From positions 8,200,166 to 8,264,165 of the forward strand of contig NC_020453.1 in assembly GCF_000344805.1 (NCBI RefSeq): 64,000 nt of DNA, in the 5' to 3' direction. The translations under genes were made by a program, and so were the position numbers. The notes under the pieces are model-generated. The model did not search any database, had not been told where the DNA came from, and was given only the letters and a program-made list of their open reading frames with translations. Origin of the DNA: Bradyrhizobium oligotrophicum S58 (GTDB taxonomy: Bacteria > Pseudomonadota > Alphaproteobacteria > Rhizobiales > Xanthobacteraceae). Numbering within the stretch: the first letter of the stretch is position 1; each line of letters starts with the position of its first letter. Shown piece after piece: positions 15,740 to 24,695 of the stretch.

Positions 15740-16915
15740 ATGGCGTGCCCTCACGCAAACGTCGAGGCGCTGCTTTCCGAACTCCAGCCGTCGGAGCCGA
15801 TGCTTTGCGTCTGGCCTGACCGGATCGCCGCGCAACTCCGACGCTTTCAGGGCGGCTTCCCTGGCGAGGTCCTCTACGCCATAAAAGCCAATCCTCTCGC
15901 CTCCGTCCTTCGCACGCTGTGCGCGGCCGGGTTGCGGCATTTCGACGTCGCTTCGATTGCCGAAATCGAGGCCGTCACAGCGATCCGCCGCGACGCCGGG
16001 CTGTTCTTCCATAACCCCGTCAAATCACGCGACGCGATCCGCGTGTCGGCCAGCCTGCCGCAGATCCATAGCTTCGCCGTCGATCATGCCGATGAGCTGG
16101 CCAAATGCATGGCCGAGACTGACCGGCGAGATATCCAGATTGCCGTGCGGATGGCGACACAGCGCGCCGACGCGGCGCAGGATTTCAGCACCAAGTTCGG
16201 CGCGGCGCCGGCCGAGGCCGCACAAATCCTGCGCGCGGCCCATCAAGCCGGTTTTGCATGCGGCCTGACGTTTCACGTCGGCACACAATGTCGTAACCCC
16301 CAGGCCTATTCCGATGCGCTAGCGGCCTGCGGTGAAATCGCCGCCGTCGCGGGCGTTCCGCTGGCGAGCATCGATGTCGGCGGCGGCTTTCCGGCGGCGC
16401 ATGAGGGCGAGATCGTGCCGCCGCTGGAGACCTATTTCGATGCGATCGGACGCAGCTTCCGCGATCTCCATATCGAGGGATGCCGGCTGCTGTGCGAGCC
16501 GGGCCGCGCGCTCGTCGCCCAGGCCTGCGCGGTGCTGGTTCAGGTGGTACACCGCCGCGACGGTCGCCTGCATATCAACGATGGCGTCGCAGGCAGTTTC
16601 GGCGAACTCTCGTTTCTCGATCGCCGCGTGCCGGCGCGTCTGTACCGCAGGCGAGGGACCGACGTCCGGGGGGTGGACGGCGAACCGACCACTTTCACAT
16701 TGGTGGGGCCGCTTGCCTTCGACACGCGGGATGAGCTGCCCGGCCGTTACGCCCTGCCCGCAGATGCGCGTGAAGGCGATTGGATCCTGCTCGGCGAGTT
16801 GGGGGCTTACGCCACCTGCCTGGCGGCTGACTTCCTGGCCTATCGACAGCCGCTCGATGCGACGGTTGCAGAATGGCCATGGATCGATGCCCGGGAGCGC
16901 GATCATGCGGCCTGA
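15740..16915 (+). CDS. Fold-III PLP decarboxylase-like subunit A (keeps Lys, lacks Cys)
   Basis: A 391-residue protein of the ornithine/diaminopimelate decarboxylase (alanine racemase fold) family. VLYAIKANP carries the PLP-binding Lys at residue 49. HVGTQ, DVGGGFP, CEPGRA and GELGAY (the C-terminal Tyr) are also intact, so it should bind PLP. The partner-side motif that in ODC reads GPTCD, and supplies a catalytic Cys and Asp across the dimer interface, is here GPLAFDTRD, without the cysteine. Normal ODC-family length is about 390-430. The next gene overlaps its end and encodes a related protein with the opposite pattern of retained residues. Likely job: decarboxylation in polyamine-type chemistry, possibly only as a heterodimer. 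Confidence 0.88.
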   Translation: MACPHANVEALLSELQPSEPMLCVWPDRIAAQLRRFQGGFPGEVLYAIKANPLASVLRTLCAAGLRHFDVASIAEIEAVTAIRRDAGLFFHNPVKSRDAIRVSASLPQIHSFAVDHADELAKCMAETDRRDIQIAVRMATQRADAAQDFSTKFGAAPAEAAQILRAAHQAGFACGLTFHVGTQCRNPQAYSDALAACGEIAAVAGVPLASIDVGGGFPAAHEGEIVPPLETYFDAIGRSFRDLHIEGCRLLCEPGRALVAQACAVLVQVVHRRDGRLHINDGVAGSFGELSFLDRRVPARLYRRRGTDVRGVDGEPTTFTLVGPLAFDTRDELPGRYALPADAREGDWILLGELGAYATCLAADFLAYRQPLDATVAEWPWIDARERDHAA

Positions 16916-18113
16916 GACAACTGATCGAAGCGCCTCCGTCATCCGAGCCAGCGATGTGCTCGACCTGCTGCAGCGATTGCAGCCGGCAGAGCCGCTGTTC
17001 TGCGTGGACGAGATGCTGCTCGACCAGCGGGCGCGCGTCGTCCTGGCCACATTTGACGGCGACATCTGCCATGACCTGCTGGTGAATCCGCACCCGCGGA
17101 TATTGGCGAGCCTCGCGCAAGCGGGCATCCGCCGGTTTGCCATCTCGGGCCCGGCCGATCTGGCTCGGCTCGATCAGCTCGCCGAGCCAATCATCCCGTT
17201 GCTGCGACAACCGATCAATTCGCGCCACGATCTGCAGGTCATGGCGCGGCGCGGAGTGCGCGTCTTCGCCATCGATCACCTGGATGGTCTGGCCAAGCTG
17301 CATGACGAAGTCGGCTTTGACGAGCTCGAAGTCGAGATCATGGTGCCGGCTTCGCTGATCAGGCAACCGTGTGAAGCCTCCGACCGGCTGCATGACCAAG
17401 CTGTTGGGGCCATGCTCCGTGCGAGCCGAGCGTACGGCTTCTCCACATCGATCGCGATCTGTCCCGGCGTATCATCCGGCAGCGATATTGCCGCCGCGCT
17501 GGCCTACGGCCGATCGCTCGCGCAACGCTCCGGCATCGCCCTTACCGCCATCAACCTCGGCAGCGCGGAGATCCGTCCCGGCGGAGAAACCATCGAACAA
17601 CTCTGTACGGCCGCCTCCGCACACGCCGCCAGGCTCGGCCTTGCGACGACCCGCCTTCGGCTCGACACCAGCCGTGCAGTGGTGGATTCCTCCTGCAGCG
17701 TTGTAGTCCAGGTGCTGTTGCGCAAGCCTGACGCCATCTACCTCAACGACGGACGTTTCGGCTGGCTGCACTCGCTCGACCGCCGGCTTCGCCGCGACGG
17801 CCCGGCGCCGCGGCTGCGCCGGCTGAACGGCACGCCATCCGGCGCCACGCGCAGCTTCCATGTGTTCGGGCCGACCTGTGATTCCTGGGACGCCTTCGAA
17901 ACCGCCATGGAGTTGCCCGCTGATGTCAGGGAAGGCGACTGGATCGAGATTGCGGCCATGGGCGCAGACACGCTGCCGTGGGCCTGCGCCTTCAACGGCC
18001 TCCATCCCGATCTGTGTGCCGTGATCGCGCCGCGGGCCGAGACCGGCCGAACCAGCCACGCAGCTGTTCCAATCACGCATCTTCCATCCTCAACAGCGAG
18101 TGCGCAGCCGTGA
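16905..18113 (+). CDS. Fold-III PLP decarboxylase-like subunit B (lacks Lys, keeps Cys)
   Basis: A 402-residue paralog of the preceding gene, overlapping it by 11 bases. The segment matching YAIKANP reads HDLLVNPHP, so the PLP lysine is replaced by Leu at residue 59. The glycine loop is INLGSAEIRPG, EPGR is DTSR, and the C-terminal GAY is GAD. It therefore cannot form its own PLP aldimine. It does keep FGPTCDSWDAF, with Cys at about residue 325, the motif that in ODC reaches into the neighbouring subunit's active site. I infer an obligate A-B heterodimer with one composite active site. The chosen ATG continues directly from subunit A; the longer upstream frame is a shadow of that gene. Confidence 0.85.
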   Translation: MRPETTDRSASVIRASDVLDLLQRLQPAEPLFCVDEMLLDQRARVVLATFDGDICHDLLVNPHPRILASLAQAGIRRFAISGPADLARLDQLAEPIIPLLRQPINSRHDLQVMARRGVRVFAIDHLDGLAKLHDEVGFDELEVEIMVPASLIRQPCEASDRLHDQAVGAMLRASRAYGFSTSIAICPGVSSGSDIAAALAYGRSLAQRSGIALTAINLGSAEIRPGGETIEQLCTAASAHAARLGLATTRLRLDTSRAVVDSSCSVVVQVLLRKPDAIYLNDGRFGWLHSLDRRLRRDGPAPRLRRLNGTPSGATRSFHVFGPTCDSWDAFETAMELPADVREGDWIEIAAMGADTLPWACAFNGLHPDLCAVIAPRAETGRTSHAAVPITHLPSSTASAQP

Positions 18114-18979
18114 AACGATTGGGCGAGATCGAGCGGCGTCACGACATGACGCACGAACGCTTCTTCGGTGATTTCTTCCAACAGCGCCCGGTCGTGATGA
18201 CCGAGCAGATCTCGCATTGGCCGGCGCTCGCGGCCTGGGGGCCCGGCTACTTCAGGAGCCGTTACGGGCAGACGCCGGTTTGGCTCAGCCGCTACGATCC
18301 CTCATCCCAGCGGACCTTCCTGGAACAGAACATCGACCACCAATTCCGCGAAGGCACCATGGCGGAATATGTCGACTCCCTGACATCCGAGAACGGTCGC
18401 TACTCCATTCGCGAAAGTGTCGGCCTGCTGCAACGAAATCCGGAACTGCTCGACGACCTCGATCATTTCCGGCCGTTCGGCTGCGTTCACGAGCCTCCCG
18501 ACGATCAGTTCATGGCGCTCTGGTTCGCGCCGAAAGGAACCATCACGGGGATGCATATCGATGTCGGAGAGAATGTGCTGTTTCATCTGCACGGCCATAA
18601 GCACGTCCTGCTGTTCTCTCCCGACAACACCGCACTGCTCTACGAAGAAGATCTCTCTCAGCTCGACGCACCGGGACTTGCCGATCGTGTCGATTCCGAC
18701 ACCCTTCAGATGTGGCGTCACTACGTGCGCTGGAGCAAGGTCAACGCGTTCAATCCTGATTTCGAGCGATTTCCCCTGCTCGGCGCGTCGAGCTATCTCG
18801 AAGCGATCATCGGGCCCGGCGACGCGCTCTACATCCCCTGTGGATGGTGGCACACCGTCCGCTCGCTCGACGTCACGATCAGCGTGTCGAAATCGGTGTT
18901 CAAGGACGAGTTCCTGCGGCCAGCGCCGCCATTGACGGATGCCCGGCCAGTCGCAGCCACATGGGAGACGCGCTCATGA
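18110..18979 (+). CDS. JmjC/cupin_8 Fe(II)/2-oxoglutarate oxygenase-like protein 1
   Basis: A 289-residue cupin-like protein of the JmjC hydroxylase group. Iron ligands are in place: GMHIDV gives His149 and Asp151, and YIPCGWWHTVRSLD gives His248. HLHGHKHVLLFSP is the usual following strand with a basic residue for 2-oxoglutarate. It starts at a GTG overlapping the previous stop by four bases (GTGA); this start aligns with the ATG of the next gene, its tandem paralog. No signal peptide is present. It probably hydroxylates an intermediate or product of the cluster. About 20 extra C-terminal residues distinguish it from its paralog. Confidence 0.85.
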   Translation: MKRLGEIERRHDMTHERFFGDFFQQRPVVMTEQISHWPALAAWGPGYFRSRYGQTPVWLSRYDPSSQRTFLEQNIDHQFREGTMAEYVDSLTSENGRYSIRESVGLLQRNPELLDDLDHFRPFGCVHEPPDDQFMALWFAPKGTITGMHIDVGENVLFHLHGHKHVLLFSPDNTALLYEEDLSQLDAPGLADRVDSDTLQMWRHYVRWSKVNAFNPDFERFPLLGASSYLEAIIGPGDALYIPCGWWHTVRSLDVTISVSKSVFKDEFLRPAPPLTDARPVAATWETRS

Positions 18980-19791
18980 GATACGCGGGAACGATCGAAC
19001 GGGCTCCGGCGATGACGCACGAGCACTTCTACGACGCGTTCTTCCAGAAGCGGCCGGTCGCCATGCCGCAGAAGATCTCGCATTGGCCGGCGCTGACACA
19101 ATGGAGCCCGGAGTTCTTCAAGCGCAGCTATGGCGATCTGCCGGTGTGGTTGAGTCGCTATGACCCCCACTCGGAACGATCCTATCTCGACCAGCATATC
19201 GAATACGCCAGCCGCAAGACGACCATGGCCGACTATGTCGACGCACTGTCCGGAGACCACGGCTTTTTCTCGATCCGGGAAAGCATCGGGATGCTGCAGA
19301 GCCATCCGGAATTGCTCGAGCATGTCGACGGCTTCCGGCCGTTCGGATGCAGTAGCGAACCGCCCGCCAGCCAATATATGGCTCTGTGGTTCAGTCCGGG
19401 CCACGACACCACCGGGATGCATATCGATGTGGCGGAGGGATTGTTGTTCCACATCTACGGGCACAAACGGGTTATCCTGCTCGCACCGGATCAGACCGGG
19501 CTGGTCTATGAGGACGATCTGAACAAGCTCTATGCCAGGGGCCTCGAAGACCGGATTGATCCCGAGGATCTCGAGATGTGGCGAAACTTCGTCCGCTGGA
19601 GCAAGGTCAACCCGTTCGAACCGGACTTCGAGCGATTTCCAGCGCTGCGCGAGGCGACCTATTTCGACGTCGTCATCAACCCAGGCGATGTGCTCTATAT
19701 TCCGCTCGGCTGGTGGCATGCCGTGCGATCGCTCGATACCACGATCAGCATTTCCAAATCACTCTTCAAAGACGAATTCCTGCGCGCATGA
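18976..19791 (+). CDS. JmjC/cupin_8 Fe(II)/2-oxoglutarate oxygenase-like protein 2
   Basis: A 271-residue tandem paralog of the preceding gene. The two align without gaps over about 250 residues, with roughly half the positions identical. His149, Asp151 (GMHIDV) and His248 (YIPLGWWHAV) are retained, so both copies should be catalytically competent. Stop and start overlap as ATGA on both sides, giving tight coupling with both neighbours. Differences cluster around the substrate-facing strands (for example CVHEPPDDQF against CSSEPPASQY). That suggests two successive or site-specific hydroxylations rather than redundancy, though this is inference. Confidence 0.85.
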   Translation: MRYAGTIERAPAMTHEHFYDAFFQKRPVAMPQKISHWPALTQWSPEFFKRSYGDLPVWLSRYDPHSERSYLDQHIEYASRKTTMADYVDALSGDHGFFSIRESIGMLQSHPELLEHVDGFRPFGCSSEPPASQYMALWFSPGHDTTGMHIDVAEGLLFHIYGHKRVILLAPDQTGLVYEDDLNKLYARGLEDRIDPEDLEMWRNFVRWSKVNPFEPDFERFPALREATYFDVVINPGDVLYIPLGWWHAVRSLDTTISISKSLFKDEFLRA

Positions 19792-20822
19792 CGGGTCCCG
19801 ATCAACCTGCCGACTGGCAATGGTCCCTGGACCCGCCCCTGCTGCGGGACGCGTTGTCGCGCTTCGGATGCAAGCCAGAGACCGCCGAACCGGTCGGAAG
19901 CTTCATCAGCAAGGTCTACGCCTGCCAGCGCGAACACGACTGGATCGCGTTGAAGATCACGCCTGACTGGTTTCACGATCGGAACGAGATTCTCGCCGAA
20001 TTGGATTTCATCATCTTTCTCGATCGAAACAATGTGCCGGTGTTGCGCCCGGTGCGATCGGACGGCAATCAGCTGGTCGAAGTGATCCCGAGCGACGATG
20101 CCGATCTGCTGGCATATGCCTCGCAATGGATTGACGGCGAGGCTGTCGAAGGCCCGGACTGGACTGCGGATTACTTTCGGCGCGCCGGCGCCATGATGGG
20201 ACATATTCACGCTGCCTCGACGCTCTACCCGACCGTGAGGAAACGTCAGCGACGGCCGCACTGGGACCATGACGACTACTACGAGGAGAGGCTCGCCAGA
20301 CTTCCGGCCCGGCTGTCGCACATCGCGGCAAATGCCAGACAGCTGGTGGAGCGGCTGCGAGGCCTGCCGAGCGACCCCGCGCATTTCGGCTTGCTGCATG
20401 GCGACATGAACGTCGGCAATCTGCTGTGCTGCGATGACGGCAGCATGCGGGTGATCGACTTCGAGAACTGCTACTATGGCTGGTTCATGGACGACATCGC
20501 AGCGGCCCTGTACTACACCGCGCATGATCGCTGGGAATATTTTCCCGGCGATACCTACCTGCAATGGAGTGCCGCGAACGGGCTGGCGCCGGATGGCGCC
20601 GCGTTCGGCAACTTCTATCTGACGCATTTTCTCGAGGGCTACACCTCCGTTCGCCCGGTTGGCGGGGAATGGATCGCGCGGATACCCGACTTTCTTCATC
20701 TGCGGCATCTGGACGAGTTTCTGGCCAAGTTCGACGGGTCGCCCTCATTGTTCGATGCGGAAGGCAATCGTGCGACCCTCGAGAGCTACGTCCGCGAGCT
20801 CGAGGCCGGGATCTTCCTGTGA
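19788..20822 (+). CDS. APH-fold phosphotransferase (small-molecule kinase) 2 of the cluster
   Basis: A 344-residue kinase of the aminoglycoside phosphotransferase/homoserine kinase II type. An N-lobe with SFISKVYACQ and WIALKITP (the ATP-binding Lys) is followed by GLLHGDMNVGNLL (HGD-x4-N catalytic loop), then MRVIDFENCYYGWFMDDIA with the metal-binding Asp. It lacks the extra N-terminal domain of the other cluster kinase. The ATG overlaps the previous stop by four bases. It ends the rightward operon, 19 bases from the convergent radical SAM gene. The substrate is unknown. In antibiotic clusters such kinases often phosphorylate the product for self-protection, which is my working idea here. 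Confidence 0.82.
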   Translation: MTGPDQPADWQWSLDPPLLRDALSRFGCKPETAEPVGSFISKVYACQREHDWIALKITPDWFHDRNEILAELDFIIFLDRNNVPVLRPVRSDGNQLVEVIPSDDADLLAYASQWIDGEAVEGPDWTADYFRRAGAMMGHIHAASTLYPTVRKRQRRPHWDHDDYYEERLARLPARLSHIAANARQLVERLRGLPSDPAHFGLLHGDMNVGNLLCCDDGSMRVIDFENCYYGWFMDDIAAALYYTAHDRWEYFPGDTYLQWSAANGLAPDGAAFGNFYLTHFLEGYTSVRPVGGEWIARIPDFLHLRHLDEFLAKFDGSPSLFDAEGNRATLESYVRELEAGIFL

Positions 20823-20841
20823 CAGCCGCCGCGCGCCCCGC

Positions 20842-22305
20842 TCAGGTCTTGTCGCCGGCCGGCTTCCACGCCAGATCGTAGCCGGCGAAGTCCGGCACCG
20901 CAGCGCCGAGCACGTCCTGCGCAAACGGCCGGAAGTCATCCGGCGCGGCCCGCGAGATTGCAGCCGACCAGGCCGACGCAGCATCCTCCTCATGCCCCTG
21001 GCGCCGGACGATGTCGAGCATCACGCGCCTGCGGTCGGGCGTGATGCCGGGATGGGTGAGCACCCACTCCCGCATCCGCGCGTTGTGATCGATGTAGAGA
21101 CGCTCATTCAGCGCATCCAGCCGATGATAATAGTCCGCCGGCGTCATCTGAAGCGGCAGCCGCATCGACAGGATTTCGTTGCCGATACAGAGATAGGAAG
21201 GGTCGAAGATCCGGCCCTGCGCCAGATGGTCCTGGTGAAGGCCGGTTTCCGGCAGCGAGAACGGCACGAACACCATCGGCAGCACGTTGGGGCACTTCTC
21301 GGTCAATTCGACCAGGTAGGACGTCGTCTCCTGTTCGAAATCCCTGGCACTGAGGCCATAGATATAATTGACGATGATGAAGAACGGACATTGCGCGCAG
21401 ATATCGATCAGATCCGACCGCCTGTTCTTCGCGTAGTCGGCATGGATGTTTTCAAGTCCGACCTCCAGCAGCACGAAACCGGCGTCCGTGAACAGGCGGC
21501 GCATCTCCGGCTGCCGGAGCGCCGACGACGTCGTGAATCCCATTGCGTAGCGATCGCCAAGCCCGCTCAGCCCATGCATGATGGCCTTGCCATGCTCGCC
21601 CAATCCAAACAGCGGATCGTTGAAGACGATCAGCTTCTCGTCACAGGATGCAATATCTGCAACCACATCGGCCGCGTCGATGGTTGAAAAGTTGGTCTCG
21701 GCATCGGTGCAGAACGAACAGGTATACGGACATCCCGTCGAGGCCAATGCGTTGCGAAAGCCTTGCGCGGGAACGAATCCCCGCGCCTGAAACTCCGAAT
21801 AATGCGGCAGGCGATCGATGGAACGCGTCGTCGCGTAGCTGCGCTGCAGCCTGCCTTGGCCCACGTCATCCAGGATCTGCAGGAACAGCGCCTGGTCGCA
21901 CTTCTTGACGATCGCATCGGCTCCGGCGCGGTAGCAATGTTCGGGAAAGCTGACCGCATGTGGACCGCACACCACGATGCAGCCATCGGTCTGGGCCCGA
22001 TAGGCCTCGATGGCGTTCTTCAGGGCATAGGCAGCAACGCTGAACAGCACGATGAAGACGACGTCGGCGGCGGCGCCGCGCCGGCGCGATTCCGGCTCCC
22101 AGATCACCTCGACCTCCGCGCCACGCTGGGCCGCCCACGCCGCGCAACTCAACAGCATGATGGACTGGCGATCGTCACGGGTATCGCTGCAATAGCGATC
22201 GATCGTGACCGGATATCCCGCGGCGAGATGCTCAAAGGCCACCCGCAACGGACGCGAGCGCTGGCCGCGTGCCCCGGGACGTGAGATCGTGCGGACCGCT
22301 CCCAT
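20842..22305 (-). CDS. B12-binding radical SAM protein 2
   Basis: A 487-residue protein with an N-terminal cobalamin-binding-type Rossmann domain (about residues 20-150; SIMLLSCAAWAAQRGAEVEV, IVVCGPHAVSFPEHC) and a radical SAM domain with the canonical motif GCPYTCSFC (Cys 192, 196, 199; C-x3-C-x2-C). Further elements are LIVFNDPLFGLGEHG, FVLLEVGLENI and FIIVNYIYGLSARD. The architecture is that of class B methylase-type radical SAM enzymes and related oxidoreductases. It is the last gene of the leftward speD operon, three bases after the desaturase. Unlike the first radical SAM protein of the cluster, its cysteine spacing is normal. Confidence 0.88.
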   Translation of the reverse strand: MGAVRTISRPGARGQRSRPLRVAFEHLAAGYPVTIDRYCSDTRDDRQSIMLLSCAAWAAQRGAEVEVIWEPESRRRGAAADVVFIVLFSVAAYALKNAIEAYRAQTDGCIVVCGPHAVSFPEHCYRAGADAIVKKCDQALFLQILDDVGQGRLQRSYATTRSIDRLPHYSEFQARGFVPAQGFRNALASTGCPYTCSFCTDAETNFSTIDAADVVADIASCDEKLIVFNDPLFGLGEHGKAIMHGLSGLGDRYAMGFTTSSALRQPEMRRLFTDAGFVLLEVGLENIHADYAKNRRSDLIDICAQCPFFIIVNYIYGLSARDFEQETTSYLVELTEKCPNVLPMVFVPFSLPETGLHQDHLAQGRIFDPSYLCIGNEILSMRLPLQMTPADYYHRLDALNERLYIDHNARMREWVLTHPGITPDRRRVMLDIVRRQGHEEDAASAWSAAISRAAPDDFRPFAQDVLGAAVPDFAGYDLAWKPAGDKT

Positions 22306-22308
22306 CGC

Positions 22309-23259
22309 TCAACCCGGCGCCGGCACGTTCGGCGACGCGTCGATATGACCGGACATCAGCCGGTTGCGCGTGCTGTTGACGAAGAACAGCATGCGGACAA
22401 AGGCGATCGGGTTGAACAGGATGGCGCTGTTGAGCGCGACCGAGACCGGCGCACCGTGATCCCGGTAGTCCGCTTCCCACGCGGCCTGCCGACGCGGCAA
22501 CTCGGTCCAGTAGATGCCGGGCGCGCGATGGTGGGTGAGATGGGTCGAGATATTGTGCAGATCGAGGGCGGAGAGGAATCGGCGGTAGCGGCTGTCGAGC
22601 GGAACGTAGGTGGCATAGCGATAGGGATCGGCGGGTACGCCGGGGACATGGTCGGTGTAGTTGTACACCGCTACCATCAGGGTCGATCCAACCCACGTCA
22701 CTGGAAGCCAGAACAGAACGGCCGCGCGCCAATCCAGCAGCGCCAGCACCGCGGCCAGCACCAGCGTCAGAACGAGGCTCGCGATGCATTCGACTTGGTG
22801 GCGCGCCTTCATCTCACGGAAGAACTGAAGAACGTGAAGCTCGCGCAGCGCCAGGCGAAGATAGGCCCAGATACTGGCGTGAGCGGCCGCATCGCGAACC
22901 AGCGTCGTGGTCGTATCGGCGTCGCCGTTGTTGAAGCGGTGATGATGGAAATGCAGGTACCGGTACCAGATCGCCGGCAATGGCAGGACGCAGAAGCAGA
23001 GCCGATGCGCCATGTTCAGAGCGGGACTGCGAAAGACCGGAAAATGCGTGGTCCAGTGCAGAATGGCTTCGAGACGTCCGGCCAGGATGCAGCCGACCCA
23101 CAGCATGATCAGTTTCGCCCATAGCGGTGCGGCCTCGAAGTGCCGGAACAGCAGCAGCAGGAAAGCGACGATCAACCCGAGATAGGCAACCAGCACGCCC
23201 CCGCCCCAGCGGACCGAGGACGCATCGTCTGCCGTCGCGCCTGCCGCCTTATCGGTCAT
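22309..23259 (-). CDS. Membrane fatty-acid-desaturase-type di-iron enzyme
   Basis: A 316-residue integral membrane protein. Two or more hydrophobic hairpins (VLVAYLGLIVAFLLLLF; CIASLVLTLVLAAVLALL) flank three histidine clusters: LHWTTHFP (H-x3-H), YLHFHHHRF (H-x2-HH) and STHLTHHRAPG (H-x2-HH). This is the metal-binding signature of membrane desaturases and hydroxylases. The start ATG lies inside the end of the PaaK-like gene (11-base overlap). It would introduce a double bond or hydroxyl into an acyl chain or an amine-containing lipid, and pairing with an acyl-activating enzyme suggests an acyl moiety in the product. The longer upstream frame is a shadow. Confidence 0.87.
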   Translation of the reverse strand: MTDKAAGATADDASSVRWGGGVLVAYLGLIVAFLLLLFRHFEAAPLWAKLIMLWVGCILAGRLEAILHWTTHFPVFRSPALNMAHRLCFCVLPLPAIWYRYLHFHHHRFNNGDADTTTTLVRDAAAHASIWAYLRLALRELHVLQFFREMKARHQVECIASLVLTLVLAAVLALLDWRAAVLFWLPVTWVGSTLMVAVYNYTDHVPGVPADPYRYATYVPLDSRYRRFLSALDLHNISTHLTHHRAPGIYWTELPRRQAAWEADYRDHGAPVSVALNSAILFNPIAFVRMLFFVNSTRNRLMSGHIDASPNVPAPG

Positions 23260-24670
23260 GGTCGACCAGCGAAATGGCGGCCTTGGTCTTGGTGCCGCGT
23301 GCATAGGGGATCGCCGCGACGATCTCGACGCCGACCTCGACGCCGTCGCCAAGCAGGCCCCGCATCCGCGCCTCGATCTTTTCGCGCGCCACATGATCGA
23401 TCGGGCCCGACGGGCTCGCGGCAGGAACCAGATAGACACCGACCCTGTCGCGGGCGTGCTGAACGATCTGGTACTGGATGCCGTTGACCGGAATGCGGGA
23501 CTCCAGCACCCAGTTGTAGGCATCGTCCATGATCGTGCCCGCAGGCACGATCATGCCCGATTGGGTGACGAAGCTGTCGCCGATCCGGCCCATCGGCTGG
23601 GAGATCCGGCCGAAGGTGCAACCGCATCGGCATCGCGTCTCGTTGCCGAGCGCGCTGGCGAAGTCACCCTGGCGATAGCGGATCAACGGCGTCGCTTCGT
23701 TGACGAGATTGGTGCCGACCACCTCTCCCATCTGATCCGTCGCGCATCTGCTGCCGGTGTCGGGATCGATGATCTCCAGAAAACACGCATCCTCTTCGAG
23801 ATGGTAGCTGCCGAACGGGCATTCGAGCGCGATCCGGATCAATTCCTCGCTCGAATATTCGTCGCAGATCGGCACCCCCAGCGCGTGTGACAGCTCCAGC
23901 CGTTCAGCACGGGTGGATGCCTCGGAATGGGTGATGACGAGCCTCACCCCGCATTCGGAGAGGTGGATGTGAGCGCGCGCCAACTCGCGCAGATAGCTCG
24001 GATAGAGGGAGATCACCGACGGTCGCTGCTCGCGAATGACGCGGCACGCCTGCGCGACCGGGGTGCGGGTCGACAGGAAATCCTGCGGAAACAGTCCGTC
24101 CGTCGAGCTGAACCACCAGGGGCAGGTGATGATGAAGAGCGTCGCATCGGCCGATCCCACCTGCCCGCCGCTCTGGAAGATGTTCTGCCGGGCCATCTGC
24201 AGATTTTCGAAATGCACGCCGTTCTCGCTGACCGCGAGATACACGAATCGCCCGGAGGATCCGGAGCTGGTGGTCATGAACTCGACGTCGTGCATGCTGC
24301 TGACCGAATGGTCCGGCCAGCCGGCGATGAGCTCGTCCTTGGTCAGGAATGGAAGGCGCTCGAAATCGGCCCAGCCCCGCAGGTCGGCGGGCGCAAATCC
24401 GACGGCACGATATTTCTCCCGATACAGTGGGACCGTCTCATAGGCGTGGGCGACGATCTGCTGAATGCGGCGAAACTGCCAATCCCGGATCGCCTCGATC
24501 GAGGCCTGCCGCAGCGCGACCATGCGGTCGAAATCGGCGTCATAGCGCTCGCGCAACTTGCGGTGATCGGACGCTGTTTCGGCCCTGATGAGATCGGGGC
24601 CGATCTTCGCCTCCATCCATCGCTCGCTATTCCTCGAATATGGGCCTTCGGTCGCGTCGGTACGATCCAT
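23249..24670 (-). CDS. PaaK-like adenylate-forming acyl-activating enzyme
   Basis: A 473-residue member of the ANL superfamily, closest in look to phenylacetate-CoA ligases and their relatives in secondary metabolism. The phosphate-binding loop is MTTSSGSSGRFVY. The YSSEELIRIALEC motif and TPLIRYRQGDFAS (the ribose/ATP Asp region) are clear. CRCGCTFGRISQ is the cysteine-rich turn seen in PaaK proteins, and a C-terminal lid domain follows (ending GTKTKAAISLVD with likely catalytic Lys residues). It activates a carboxylic acid as an acyl-adenylate, and may pass it to CoA or an amine. It lies in the speD operon, 25 bases after the phosphatase and overlapping the desaturase. Confidence 0.88.
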   Translation of the reverse strand: MDRTDATEGPYSRNSERWMEAKIGPDLIRAETASDHRKLRERYDADFDRMVALRQASIEAIRDWQFRRIQQIVAHAYETVPLYREKYRAVGFAPADLRGWADFERLPFLTKDELIAGWPDHSVSSMHDVEFMTTSSGSSGRFVYLAVSENGVHFENLQMARQNIFQSGGQVGSADATLFIITCPWWFSSTDGLFPQDFLSTRTPVAQACRVIREQRPSVISLYPSYLRELARAHIHLSECGVRLVITHSEASTRAERLELSHALGVPICDEYSSEELIRIALECPFGSYHLEEDACFLEIIDPDTGSRCATDQMGEVVGTNLVNEATPLIRYRQGDFASALGNETRCRCGCTFGRISQPMGRIGDSFVTQSGMIVPAGTIMDDAYNWVLESRIPVNGIQYQIVQHARDRVGVYLVPAASPSGPIDHVAREKIEARMRGLLGDGVEVGVEIVAAIPYARGTKTKAAISLVDHDR

Positions 24671-24695
24671 CGCGGGCTCTCGTGCTGGTCGTCAT

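Noticed and set aside
16332..16904. Extra N-terminal domain fused to decarboxylase-like subunit B
   Set aside because: These codons are the out-of-frame shadow of subunit A. Subunit B starts at the ATG that overlaps the end of A.
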